The position numbers and the translations under genes were made by a program. This document shows, one piece after another, positions 24,890 to 33,004 of a stretch of 64,000 bases of DNA; positions within the stretch are counted from its first letter, which is position 1; each line of letters starts with the position of its first letter. Origin of the DNA: Actinopolymorpha singaporensis (lineage in GTDB: Bacteria > Actinomycetota > Actinomycetes > Propionibacteriales > Actinopolymorphaceae); the NCBI RefSeq assembly GCF_900104745.1, contig NZ_LT629732.1:6187981-6251980 (forward strand). The letters are read 5' to 3'. The notes beneath the pieces were generated by a model. It did not search any database. It was not told where the DNA came from and was given only the letters and a program-made list of their open reading frames with translations.

Positions 24890-27190
24890 GTGAGAGTTCG
24901 CAGAGCCACGGCCGCCGTGGCCTCGGTGGTGACAGCGGCTGCCATCGCCGCCACCGCGGCCGGGATGCCGGCGTCCGCGTCGCCGCCCGCACAACCACGG
25001 GCAGCGCGCACCCACGCGCCCGACGACCTGCCCAACCCGCTCGGCGACAAGATGCGGGCAACCCGCAAGGCCGCGCTGGAGAAGGTGCTGCGCGGCGAGG
25101 CCAAGCCGCAGCGCCGGGGAAACTCCGACGTGGTGCAGCTGGGCAAGAAGCAGTTCGCCCAGCTCAGCATGGAGAAGACCGACAAGATCTTCACCATCCT
25201 GGTCGACTTCGGCGACAAGACCGACCCCCGCACCGGCGGCTCCGCCGGGCCGGTGCACAACCAGATCTCGCAGCCGTCGCGCACCCGCGACAACACGACG
25301 TACTGGACGCCCGACTTCAACCGGCAGCACTACCTCGACATGTTCTTCGGCCAGTCCGGGGAGTCGATGTCGACGTTCTACCGCGCGCAGTCGCAGGGCC
25401 AGTACACCGTCGCCGGTGACGTGAGCAACTGGGTGAGCCTCCCCTACAACGAGGCGCGCTACGGCAGCAACGAGATCGACGAGTCCGATGGCTACTGGAA
25501 CTTCGTCAAGGACTCGACCCAGGCCTGGTACGACCAGCAGCGCGCCGCGGGCAGGACGCCGGAGCAGATCCGCGACTACCTCGCGCAGTTCGACACCTGG
25601 GACCGCTACGACTTCGACGGCGACGGAAACTTCGACGAGCCCGACGGCTACGTCGACCACTTCCAGGTCGTGCACGCCGGCGAGGGCGAGGAGGCCGGCG
25701 GCGGCACCGAGGGTGCGGACGCGATCTGGTCGCACCGGTGGTACGCCTTCCCCGACGGGGAGGACGGTCCGGACCTCAACCCGCGCGGCGGTGTCCCGTT
25801 CGGCGACACCGGCATCTGGGCCGGTGACTACACCACCGAGCCGGAGAACGGCGGGCTCGGCGTCTTCAGCCACGAGTTCGGTCACGACCTCGGGCTGCCC
25901 GACCTCTACGACACCGCGGGCGGCGAGAACGGCACCGGCTTCTGGACGCTGATGTCGTCGGGTTCGTGGCTCAACCACGGCAAGGACAGCATCGGAACCA
26001 CGCCCGGCTACATGGGTGCGTGGGAGAAGCTGCAGCTCGGCTGGATCGACTACGACGTCGCCTCCCCCGACAGCTCCTCCACCAACGTGCTCGGCCCGGC
26101 GGAGCTGGAGACCGGCAACCCGCAGGCGCTGATCGTCCCGCTGCCGAAGGACGAGGTCGTCCACCACTACAACGACCCCTACTCCGGGGCGTACGAGTGG
26201 TGGGGCGGAGCCGACGACAACCTCAACAACATCCTGCGCCGGACCATCGACCTGACCGGCAAGTCCGGCCCGGTGACGCTGACGACCAAGGCGTGGTACG
26301 ACATCGAGAAGGGCTACGACTTCCTGCACGCGGAGGTCTCCGCCGACGGCGGCGCCCACTGGAGCCGGGCCGGCGCCCCTGTCACCGGCAAGTCCGACGG
26401 CTGGACCACGCTGTCGTACGACCTGTCGCAGTACGCCGGCAAGTCGATCGTCTTCCGCTTCCGCTACGCCACCGACGGTGGCCTGCACTACGCCGGCCCG
26501 ATGCTCGACGACATCGCGGTCACCGCGGCCGGCGCGACCGTCTTCACCGACAACGTGGAGGGCGGCGCCAACGGCTGGTCCACCAACGGCTGGAAGCGCA
26601 TCAACGGCACGGTCACGACGTACAAGGGCAGCTACTACATCGCCGAGAGCCGCCAGTACGTCGGGTACGACGAGACCCTGCGGACAGGGCCGTACAACTT
26701 CAACCGGAGTATCACCCGGCCCGACTGGGTGGAGCACTACCCCTACCAGAACGGCCTGCTGGTGACCTACTGGAACGAACGCCAGGAGGACAACAACACC
26801 AGCAGGCACCCGGGCGAGGGCCTGATCCTTCCGGTCGACGCGCGCCCGAAGCCGATCCGGTGGGACAACGGCTCGACCCTCAACCTGCGTGCCCAGGCGT
26901 TCGACGCGACGTTCGGGCCGGAGGCCACCGACCCGCTGTCGCTGAGCCGTGAGGTCCGCAACGGCCGCCGGGTCCAGATCCTCTCGGCGAACGTGCCGAA
27001 GCAGTCGCCGATCACGGTGTTCGACGACTCCAAGCCGAACACCTACTGGGACGCGTCGCTGCCCAACAACAGCGTGAAGGTCGCGGGATACGGCGTCCAG
27101 TTGAAGATCACCGGCCAGTCCGCGGACAAGCGGCAGATGACCGTGGTCGTCCAGCCGGTCACGAAGAAGCAGGCCAAGACGACCAAGTGA
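24890..27190 (+). CDS. Secreted M6-family metalloprotease (immune inhibitor A-like)
   Basis: The 766-residue protein starts at GTG 24890, 4 bases after AAGGAG. It carries a signal peptide (residues ~1-33, ending ASASP), then a propeptide-like basic/charged region. The M6 catalytic domain has the zinc motif HEFGHDLGLPD (H328, E329, H332). C-terminal beta-rich modules include an NVEGGANGW segment like that after the InhA catalytic domain. InhA-type enzymes degrade host or environmental proteins. The cysteine-poor sequence and Lys-rich C-terminus fit an extracellular enzyme. Two strong hairpins follow the stop codon. Confidence 0.92.
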   Translation: MRVRRATAAVASVVTAAAIAATAAGMPASASPPAQPRAARTHAPDDLPNPLGDKMRATRKAALEKVLRGEAKPQRRGNSDVVQLGKKQFAQLSMEKTDKIFTILVDFGDKTDPRTGGSAGPVHNQISQPSRTRDNTTYWTPDFNRQHYLDMFFGQSGESMSTFYRAQSQGQYTVAGDVSNWVSLPYNEARYGSNEIDESDGYWNFVKDSTQAWYDQQRAAGRTPEQIRDYLAQFDTWDRYDFDGDGNFDEPDGYVDHFQVVHAGEGEEAGGGTEGADAIWSHRWYAFPDGEDGPDLNPRGGVPFGDTGIWAGDYTTEPENGGLGVFSHEFGHDLGLPDLYDTAGGENGTGFWTLMSSGSWLNHGKDSIGTTPGYMGAWEKLQLGWIDYDVASPDSSSTNVLGPAELETGNPQALIVPLPKDEVVHHYNDPYSGAYEWWGGADDNLNNILRRTIDLTGKSGPVTLTTKAWYDIEKGYDFLHAEVSADGGAHWSRAGAPVTGKSDGWTTLSYDLSQYAGKSIVFRFRYATDGGLHYAGPMLDDIAVTAAGATVFTDNVEGGANGWSTNGWKRINGTVTTYKGSYYIAESRQYVGYDETLRTGPYNFNRSITRPDWVEHYPYQNGLLVTYWNERQEDNNTSRHPGEGLILPVDARPKPIRWDNGSTLNLRAQAFDATFGPEATDPLSLSREVRNGRRVQILSANVPKQSPITVFDDSKPNTYWDASLPNNSVKVAGYGVQLKITGQSADKRQMTVVVQPVTKKQAKTTK

Positions 27191-27198
27191 CCACGCGG

Positions 27199-27226
27199 CC
27201 GGGCAGCCGGGCGACCGGCTGCCCGG
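27199..27226 (+). terminator. Hairpin terminator after the M6 protease gene
   Basis: A perfect 12-base-pair stem, CCGGGCAGCCGG with its complement, closes a GCGA loop 8 bases after the stop codon. There is no T-run, as is common in high-GC actinobacterial terminators. Confidence 0.75.
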
Positions 27227-27246
27227 GTCACCCGAGGTGACCACCG

Positions 27247-27279
27247 GGCCCCGCCACGCGAGACGTCGTGGCGGGGGCC
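27247..27279. terminator. Second hairpin in tandem with the first
   Basis: CCCCGCCACG (27249-27258) pairs with CGTGGCGGGG (27267-27276) around an 8-base loop. Flanking GG/CC extend the stem with one bulge. It lies 70 bases before the LigD-type polymerase start. Confidence 0.6.
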
Positions 27280-27350
27280 GGCGCGTGTCCACGGCGCGTC
27301 GCGGGCGGCCCGCTTGGCCGAACCCGCCGCGACCGAGCAGGATGGTCCCC

Positions 27351-28262
27351 ATGGCAGACAAGGCGACCCGGGTCCGCATCGACGGGCACGTGCTCTCCCT
27401 GTCCAACCTCGACAAGGTGCTCTACCCCGAGGTCGGTTTCACCAAGGGTGAGGTCATCGACTACTACTCGCGGATCGCGCCGGTGCTGCTCCCCCGGCTC
27501 ACCGACCGCCCGCTGACCCGCAAGCGGTGGCCGGACGGGGTGGGCGGGCAGCCCTTCTTCGAGAAGAACGTCCCCCGCGGCACCCCCGACTGGGTACGCA
27601 CCGTCACCGTCGCCTCTCCGGGCAGCACCCGTGACCGGGAGGAGGTCGAGTACGTCGTCGCCGACGACCTGCCGACGCTGGTGTGGCTGGCCAACCTCGC
27701 CGCCCTGGAGCTGCACGTCCCGCAGTGGCGGGTCGGCCCACGCGGCGGCGTCCGCCGGCCGGACCTGCTGGTGGTCGACCTCGACCCGGGCCCGCCCGCC
27801 GACCTGGTGGCCTGCTGCGAGGTGGCGTTGCTGCTGCGCGACCTCTTCGACGCCGACGGGCTGCGTGCCTGGGCCAAGACCTCCGGCGGGAAGGGCATGC
27901 AGATGTACGTCCCGATCGCCGAGACCTCCGGGGAGACGACCTCGGCGTACGCCAAGGAGCTGGCCGAGAAGCTCGCCCACGACCACCCCGAGCTGGTGGT
28001 CTCCTCGATGCGCAGGTCGCTGCGCCCGGGCAAGGTGCTGCTCGACTGGAGCCAGAACAACCCCGCGAAGACGACCATCGCGGCGTACTCCCTTCGCGGC
28101 CGGGAGGCCCCCACGGTCTCCACTCCCCTCACCTGGGAGGAGGTGGAGGGCTGCGAGGAGGCCGAGGCCCTGTCGTTCGGGCCGGCGGACGTCCTCGACC
28201 GGGTGGAGGAGTTCGGGGACCTGTTCGCCGACCTGTCGACGCTGGAGCAACGGCTGCCCTGA
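27351..28262 (+). CDS. Stand-alone LigD-type polymerase/primase domain protein
   Basis: The 303-residue protein matches the archaeo-eukaryotic primase-like polymerase domain of LigD used in non-homologous end joining. Visible blocks are LSNLDKVLYPEVGFTKGEVIDYY, the catalytic metal motif VVDLDPGP, KTSGGKGMQMYVPI and SQNNPAKTTIAAYSLRGR. No ligase or nuclease domain is fused, and no ku gene lies in the window. It may act with a ligase encoded elsewhere in end repair. ATG 27351 starts the conserved region. An ATG 9 bases upstream lies too near the AGG for initiation. Confidence 0.9.
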   Translation: MADKATRVRIDGHVLSLSNLDKVLYPEVGFTKGEVIDYYSRIAPVLLPRLTDRPLTRKRWPDGVGGQPFFEKNVPRGTPDWVRTVTVASPGSTRDREEVEYVVADDLPTLVWLANLAALELHVPQWRVGPRGGVRRPDLLVVDLDPGPPADLVACCEVALLLRDLFDADGLRAWAKTSGGKGMQMYVPIAETSGETTSAYAKELAEKLAHDHPELVVSSMRRSLRPGKVLLDWSQNNPAKTTIAAYSLRGREAPTVSTPLTWEEVEGCEEAEALSFGPADVLDRVEEFGDLFADLSTLEQRLP

Positions 28263-28339
28263 CCGCTCCGCCCGGAGCCGGGTCGTTGCGGGCGTTCGCC
28301 CGATTCGCTCGGTTCGGGCTGCCGGCGGCGGGGCTTCGC

Positions 28340-28361
28340 GGTTACTGTCGGGTTACTGTCG
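28340..28361. repeat. Two tandem copies of GGTTACTGTCG
   Basis: An 11-base unit occurs twice in direct succession in the 197-base gap before the small acidic protein gene. The unit is A/T-richer than its surroundings and may be part of the promoter of the acidic-protein/TetR pair. Confidence 0.5.
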
Positions 28362-28459
28362 GGAGGAAGGCGGTGGGTACGCCGGACTCGAACGCTCGGT
28401 TCACCCGCGGCGCGAGCGGTTCGCGCACGGATGGAACGGATGGAATGAGGAGGCAGGCC

Positions 28460-28636
28460 ATGTCCGAGACCGAAGTACCTTTCGACGGCGAGGTCGAGGA
28501 ACCCGCCCTCGAGGAGGAGCCCGCCGACGCCGAGGAGACGGCCGAGGAGCCGGAGGAGCCCGACCTCGAGACACCCGAGGCCGACTTCGCCGAGCAACTC
28601 CGTGAGGTCGACCTCGACGACGACGAATACCGCTGA
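28460..28636 (+). CDS. Small, strongly acidic protein of 58 residues
   Basis: ATG 28460 follows GAGGAGG with a 6-base spacer. The product is about half Glu/Asp, with a Glu/Pro-rich middle and the ending VDLDDDEYR. I recall similar short acidic proteins with this type of C-terminus in other actinobacteria, but cannot assign a function. It precedes the TetR gene by 23 bases on the same strand, so they are probably co-transcribed. The very biased composition suggests an intrinsically disordered protein. Confidence 0.7.
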   Translation: MSETEVPFDGEVEEPALEEEPADAEETAEEPEEPDLETPEADFAEQLREVDLDDDEYR

Positions 28637-28659
28637 CCGCCGGCACTGAGGAGCCCCAC

Positions 28660-29277
28660 GTGACCGTGTCCGAGGCCCGCCCGCGCGGCGGCCGACTCCC
28701 CCGGCTGGCCCGACGTGCCCAACTGCTGGACGCGGCGCGCCAGGTCTTCGTCGCGGTCGGCTACCACGCCGCCGCGATGGACGACATCGCCGACCGCGCG
28801 GGAGTCAGCAAACCGGTGCTGTACCAGCACTTCCCGAGCAAGCTCGAGTTGTATCTCGCGCTGCTGGACGCCACCTGCGACGGCCTGGTGGACGCCGTAC
28901 GCGCCGCACTGGCGTCGACGACCGACAACCAGCAGCGGGTCGCGGCGACGATGCGGGCCTACCTCGACTTCGTGAGCGACGAGGACGGCACGTTCCGCCT
29001 GGTGTTCGAGTCCGACCTGACCGGCGAACCCGCCGTCCGCGAGCGCGTGGACCGGGTGGCCCACCAGTGTGCGGACGCCATCGCCGACGTCATCCAGGAG
29101 GACGCCGGGGTACCCCGGGAGCAGGCGCTCCTGCTGGCGGCCGGGCTCGCCGGCACCGCGCAGGTCACCGCGCGGTGGTGGCTGTCCTCGGAGGGTGCGA
29201 TCGGCCGGGACGAGGCGACCAGACTGTTGACCACCCTCGCCTGGCGGGGCATCAGGGGGTTCCCGCGCGCCGAATGA
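28660..29277 (+). CDS. TetR-family transcriptional regulator
   Basis: The 205-residue protein has the N-terminal TetR helix-turn-helix: AGVSKPVLYQHFPSKLELYL, with preceding helices LLDAARQVFVAVGYHAAAMDDIA. The all-helical ligand domain follows. GTG 28660 has GAGGAG 6 bases upstream. It lies between the small acidic protein and DUF3107 genes, an arrangement I recall from M. tuberculosis (Rv3208 next to Rv3208A). The target is unknown. Confidence 0.92.
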   Translation: MTVSEARPRGGRLPRLARRAQLLDAARQVFVAVGYHAAAMDDIADRAGVSKPVLYQHFPSKLELYLALLDATCDGLVDAVRAALASTTDNQQRVAATMRAYLDFVSDEDGTFRLVFESDLTGEPAVRERVDRVAHQCADAIADVIQEDAGVPREQALLLAAGLAGTAQVTARWWLSSEGAIGRDEATRLLTTLAWRGIRGFPRAE

Positions 29278-29507
29278 CCACTCGCCCAGGCGCCGGTTCC
29301 GCCGCGGCTTCCCACGCTCGACCGGTGGGTGCACCAAAGGGACGAAGCGGATCATCCTTCGCGACTTAGCGCACGTTCTCGGCTAGCCTCGTCCCCGCCG
29401 GTGCACCATGGGAGTGAGAGGCTGCCGAACTGGGGCACCGGCGGTCAACCGACCGACAAAGCGCCCCGATACAAGGACAACGACGAAGAAGAAGAGAGGG
29501 CGACCAC

Positions 29508-29735
29508 GTGGAGGTCAAGATCGGTGTCCAGCACGCTCCTCGGGAGATCGTGCTGGAGAGCAACGACAGTCCCGAGGCCGTCGAGGCCGCGGTGAGCAAG
29601 GCTCTCCACGGTGACGACGGGTTGCTCAGCCTGGCTGACGAGCGAGGCCGCCGTGTCGTCGTTCCCGCCGCCAAGCTCGCTTACGTCGAGATCGGTCCCG
29701 AGTCGGAGCGTCGCGTCGGTTTCGGCGCCATGTAA
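29508..29735 (+). CDS. DUF3107 family small protein
   Basis: The 75-residue cytoplasmic protein begins MEVKIGVQHAPREIVLES and ends GPESERRVGFGAM, which matches the actinobacterial DUF3107 family at full length. No function is established. GTG 29508 has GAGAGGG upstream. The preceding 230 bases (29278-29507) show no gene and probably carry its promoter. A strong hairpin follows. Confidence 0.88.
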   Translation: MEVKIGVQHAPREIVLESNDSPEAVEAAVSKALHGDDGLLSLADERGRRVVVPAAKLAYVEIGPESERRVGFGAM

Positions 29736-29788
29736 CACCTCGGCCTGCCAACCGCGGGGGACGAACGGCTTCGGTCGAGGGAGCACCG

Positions 29789-29814
29789 CCCCAGGGCCCG
29801 AACGGGCCCTGGGG
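29789..29814 (+). terminator. Hairpin terminator after DUF3107
   Basis: CCCCAGGGCCC pairs perfectly with GGGCCCTGGGG around a GAAC loop, 54 bases after the stop codon. There is no T-run. Confidence 0.75.
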
Positions 29815-29848
29815 GGACACACTTGCAGCTCCATGGAAGGTGACCTAG

Positions 29849-30112
29849 ATGAGCCTTATCGGCCTTCTGATCGCAGGCATCATCATCGGCCTGCTCGGGA
29901 AATGGGTGGCCCCGAGCAACCGGGACAACATCCCGATCTGGCTGACCATCATCTGCGGAATCGTCGGTGTCCTGGTCGGATACTGGGTTGCCGGCGCGCT
30001 GGGTGTCGCGTCGACGTCTGGTCCTGACTGGATCCGCTGGATCATCAGCATCATCCTCGCCGCCATCTTCGTGGCGATCGCGTCGGCTCTGACCAGCCGC
30101 CGCGGGAGGTAA
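29849..30112 (+). CDS. GlsB/YeaQ/YmgE-family small membrane protein
   Basis: The 87-residue protein has three hydrophobic helices. It starts with the Gly-rich pattern LIAGIIIGLLGKWVAPSN characteristic of the transglycosylase-associated/GlsB family and ends basic (SRRGR). Members are often stress-induced, and their biochemical role is unclear. GGAAGGTG lies 8 bases before ATG. It stands alone between two terminators. Confidence 0.85.
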   Translation: MSLIGLLIAGIIIGLLGKWVAPSNRDNIPIWLTIICGIVGVLVGYWVAGALGVASTSGPDWIRWIISIILAAIFVAIASALTSRRGR

Positions 30113-30225
30113 TGCGTCACAAGGTGAGGTACGTACGAGTCCGCACGTGAGTTCCCGGTAGTTCCGGGAGTCCGGTTCAGGACGCTGCCGACCTCGCAGC
30201 GCCACCCGAACCACGCGGTACGACC

Positions 30226-30267
30226 GGACGCGCGGGTCCGGGCCCGCCAGGCCCGGCCGGCGCGTCC
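30226..30267 (+). terminator. Long hairpin with T-rich tail, probably ending the GlsB-type gene
   Basis: GGACGCGC (30226-30233) pairs with GCGCGTCC (30260-30267), with a further CCGGGCC/GGCCCGG stem inside. It is followed on the plus strand by TTCGTTTGTCGTT. It may also stop transcripts from the convergent gene at 30305-31027. Confidence 0.65.
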
Positions 30268-30304
30268 TTCGTTTGTCGTTCAGCCCAGCAGCGCCGCCGG
30301 AACC

Positions 30305-31027
30305 CTAGGCCTGCAGGCCGAGTGTGGCCATCCGCTGCGCGTGCTTCTCGGTCAGCCGGGCGAACATCCGGCCGATCGCCGCGAGATCCATGCCGGGGCG
30401 GTCCACCCCGCCGACCAGCAGCGCGGTGAGCACGTCGCGTTCGGCGGCGACCCGCTGGGCCTGCGACAGCGCCTCCCCGACCAGCCGCCGCCCCCACAGG
30501 GCGAGCCGGCCACCGATCCGGGGCTCCTCCGCGATGGCCTTGCGGACCCGATCCACCACGAAGACCGCGTGCCCGGTGTTCTCCAGCACCTCCAGCACCA
30601 GCGCTCGGGTGTCCGCGTCGACGTAGGCGGCCACCTCGCGATAGAAGTCGGTGGCGATGCCGTCCCCGACGTACGCCTTCACCAGCCCCTCCAGCCAGTC
30701 GGCGGGGGCGGTGTGGCGGTGGAAGGTGTCCAGGGCCGCCTGGAACGGCCGCATCGCCGACACGGGCTCGACGCCGAGGTCGCGCAGCCGGTCGCGCAGG
30801 CGTTCGTAGTGGTGGAACTCCGTCACCGCCAGGGCGGCCAGCTCCGCCTTGTCCTCCAGCGTGGGCGCCAGCGTGGCGTCGTCCGCGAGTCGTTCGAAGG
30901 CGGTCAGCTCGCCGTACGCCAGCACGCCGAGCAGGTCGATCACCGCGGGCCGGTAGACCGGATCGTCGTGGGCCGCGACCCCGGCGGACGACGTGCGGGC
31001 AGGCGAACTCTCCGGGCTCTCGCTCAT
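30305..31027 (-). CDS. Ferritin-like fold protein related to tRNA hydroxylase (MiaE-like)
   Basis: The 240-residue all-helical protein has ferritin-type metal-ligand motifs: GELTAFERL near residue 39 and TEFHHYERL near residue 69, with further Glu/His in the second helix pair. In actinobacteria such proteins sit beside the DEAD-box helicase, as here (divergent). They resemble the di-iron tRNA hydroxylase MiaE, but the reaction in this group is not established. The N-terminus (~18 residues) is Ser-rich and unconserved-looking. Confidence 0.75.
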   Translation of the reverse strand: MSESPESSPARTSSAGVAAHDDPVYRPAVIDLLGVLAYGELTAFERLADDATLAPTLEDKAELAALAVTEFHHYERLRDRLRDLGVEPVSAMRPFQAALDTFHRHTAPADWLEGLVKAYVGDGIATDFYREVAAYVDADTRALVLEVLENTGHAVFVVDRVRKAIAEEPRIGGRLALWGRRLVGEALSQAQRVAAERDVLTALLVGGVDRPGMDLAAIGRMFARLTEKHAQRMATLGLQA

Positions 31028-31265
31028 GGGCCGAGCTTAGGGCGTGCAGCTGCGATCAGGGCGGCTACGTCCGCCTCGCGAGCCCGGTCAGGCCGCCTGG
31101 TCAAGGCGACGGGAGGGTCAGCGGATAGACTCACGGTGGCGGGGAGCCGTCCCGGCAGCCATTGATCATCTGCTGGCCGCCGCGCGGACGTCGCAGCCCC
31201 ACCCCTACGCGCACAGTCCAGATCCAGCACACCACCGAGTGTGACGAACCAAGAGGCGAGAAGCT

Positions 31266-32921
31266 CTGACGACCTTCAAAGAACTTGGCGCGCTGCCCGA
31301 CATCGTCGAGGCCCTCGCGCACGTCGGGATCACCGAGCCCTTCCCTATCCAGGAGATGGCGGTTCCCATCGCGCTCACCGGCGCCGACCTGATCGCTCAG
31401 GCGCGCACCGGCACGGGCAAGACCCTGGCGTTCGGGGTCCCGCTGCTGCAGCGCATCGTCGTACCCACCGACCGGGACTTCGGAGACCTGGACGCGCCGG
31501 GCAAGCCCCAGGCGCTGGTGGTCGCCCCGACCCGGGAGCTCGCTGTTCAGGTGACCGCCGACCTGAAGGTCGCCGCGTCCGTGCGTGCCGCCCGGATCCT
31601 CACCGTCTACGGCGGGGTCGCCTACGAGCCCCAGCTGGACGCACTGGCGGAGGGCGTGGAGGTCGTCGTCGGTACTCCCGGCCGGCTGCTCGACCTCGCC
31701 GACCGCAGGGCGCTCGACCTGGCCCACGTCAAGCTGCTGGTGCTGGACGAGGCCGACCGCATGCTCGACCTGGGCTTCCTGCCCGACGTCGAGCGGCTGA
31801 TCGCCAAGACACACGAGATGCGCCAGACCATGCTCTTCTCGGCCACCATGCCCGGTTCGATCGTGCAGTTGGCGCGGCGGCACATGCGCCACCCGATCAA
31901 CGTCCGCGCGGAGTCGGCCGACGAGAGCCAGGTCGTACCCGCCACCGCGCAGTTCGTCTACCGCTGCCACGACCTGGACAAGCCCGAGGTGATCGCCCGG
32001 ATCCTGCAGGCGGAGAGCCGCGGCCGGGTGATGGTGTTCTGTACGACCAAGCGCGCGGCGCAGCGGCTGGCCGACGACCTGGCCGACCGCGGGTTCGCCG
32101 TCGCCGCCATCCACGGTGACCTGGGCCAGGTGGCCCGGGAGCGCGGACTGGAACGCTTCCGCTCGGGCAAGGTCGACGTCCTGGTCGCCACCGACGTCGC
32201 GGCGCGCGGCATCGACGTCGAGGGCGTCACCCACGTCGTCAACCACACCTGTCCCGACGACGAGAAGACCTACGTCCACCGCATCGGCCGGACCGGTCGC
32301 GCGGGCGCCTCCGGGATCGCGGTGACGTTCGTCGACTGGGCGGACCTGACGCGCTGGAAGATGATCAACAACGCGCTCGGCCTGCCGTTCGAGGAGCCGG
32401 TGGAGACCTACTCCACCTCCGACCACCTGTTCACCGACCTCGGCATTCCGAAGGAGGTGACCGGCCGGGTCGGCGCCCCGAAGGGCGGCACCCGTTCCGG
32501 TGACCGCGAGCGCGGCCGCGAGCCGGGCGGGCGTTCGCGGGAGCGGCGGCGGTCCGGTGTCGGTACCGACGGCGGGCGTGGGCGGACAGCCGAGGCCGGG
32601 CAGTCCTCGGGGCAGTCCGAGGGGCTGTCCGAGGGGCTGTCCGACGAGCACGAGGAGCATGCCGACCGCCCGCGGTCCCGGCGGAGCCGCCAACGCCGGC
32701 GCACCCGTGCCGGCGTGGTGGTCGCCGAACGCGGCGACAGTGCCGGTGGGACCGAAGCGGGCACCGCGGACCCGGCCGCCGGCAGCTCGGGCGGGGACGA
32801 GTCCGCAGCGAGCGCACCCAGGCGTCGTCGTACGCGTACCCGTCGGCGCGGTGGTAGCGGTGGTGGCGACGGCAGCGGTCCGAGCACCGCCGATTCGGCA
32901 GCCGACTCGACTGCCGGCTGA
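31266..32921 (+). CDS. DEAD-box RNA helicase with probable CTG start
   Basis: Motifs appear in order: Q motif EPFPIQ, I ARTGTGKT, Ia PTRELA, GTPGR, II LDEADRML, III FSATMP, IV VMVFCTTKR, V ATDVAARGID and VI HRIGRTGRAG. A ~180-residue Arg/Gly/Ser-rich basic tail follows. The first in-frame ATG is 31356, but that would remove the Q motif. Upstream to the in-frame TGA at 31242-31244 there is no ATG, GTG or TTG. CTG 31266, with GAGG 9 bases upstream, would give MTTFKELG, like orthologue starts I remember. The length would then be 551 residues. The role is probably RNA remodelling or decay. Confidence 0.9.
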   Translation: MTTFKELGALPDIVEALAHVGITEPFPIQEMAVPIALTGADLIAQARTGTGKTLAFGVPLLQRIVVPTDRDFGDLDAPGKPQALVVAPTRELAVQVTADLKVAASVRAARILTVYGGVAYEPQLDALAEGVEVVVGTPGRLLDLADRRALDLAHVKLLVLDEADRMLDLGFLPDVERLIAKTHEMRQTMLFSATMPGSIVQLARRHMRHPINVRAESADESQVVPATAQFVYRCHDLDKPEVIARILQAESRGRVMVFCTTKRAAQRLADDLADRGFAVAAIHGDLGQVARERGLERFRSGKVDVLVATDVAARGIDVEGVTHVVNHTCPDDEKTYVHRIGRTGRAGASGIAVTFVDWADLTRWKMINNALGLPFEEPVETYSTSDHLFTDLGIPKEVTGRVGAPKGGTRSGDRERGREPGGRSRERRRSGVGTDGGRGRTAEAGQSSGQSEGLSEGLSDEHEEHADRPRSRRSRQRRRTRAGVVVAERGDSAGGTEAGTADPAAGSSGGDESAASAPRRRRTRTRRRGGSGGGDGSGPSTADSAADSTAG

Positions 32922-32943
32922 GCCACAACAACTGGACGAACCC

Positions 32944-32968
32944 GCGGGCCGGCCGACGATCGGCCCGC
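32944..32968. terminator. Hairpin between convergent helicase and L,D-transpeptidase genes
   Basis: GCGGGCCG (32944-32951) pairs with CGGCCCGC (32961-32968) around 9 bases, 22 bases after the helicase stop. It could serve both converging transcripts. Confidence 0.6.
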
Positions 32969-33004
32969 TGACCGACTCTTCGGTGACCCGTCCCAGCGCG
33001 AAGA

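Noticed and set aside
24692-27415. 907-codon minus-strand open frame
   Set aside because: Antisense to the M6 metalloprotease, whose zinc motif and signal peptide show the plus strand is coding.
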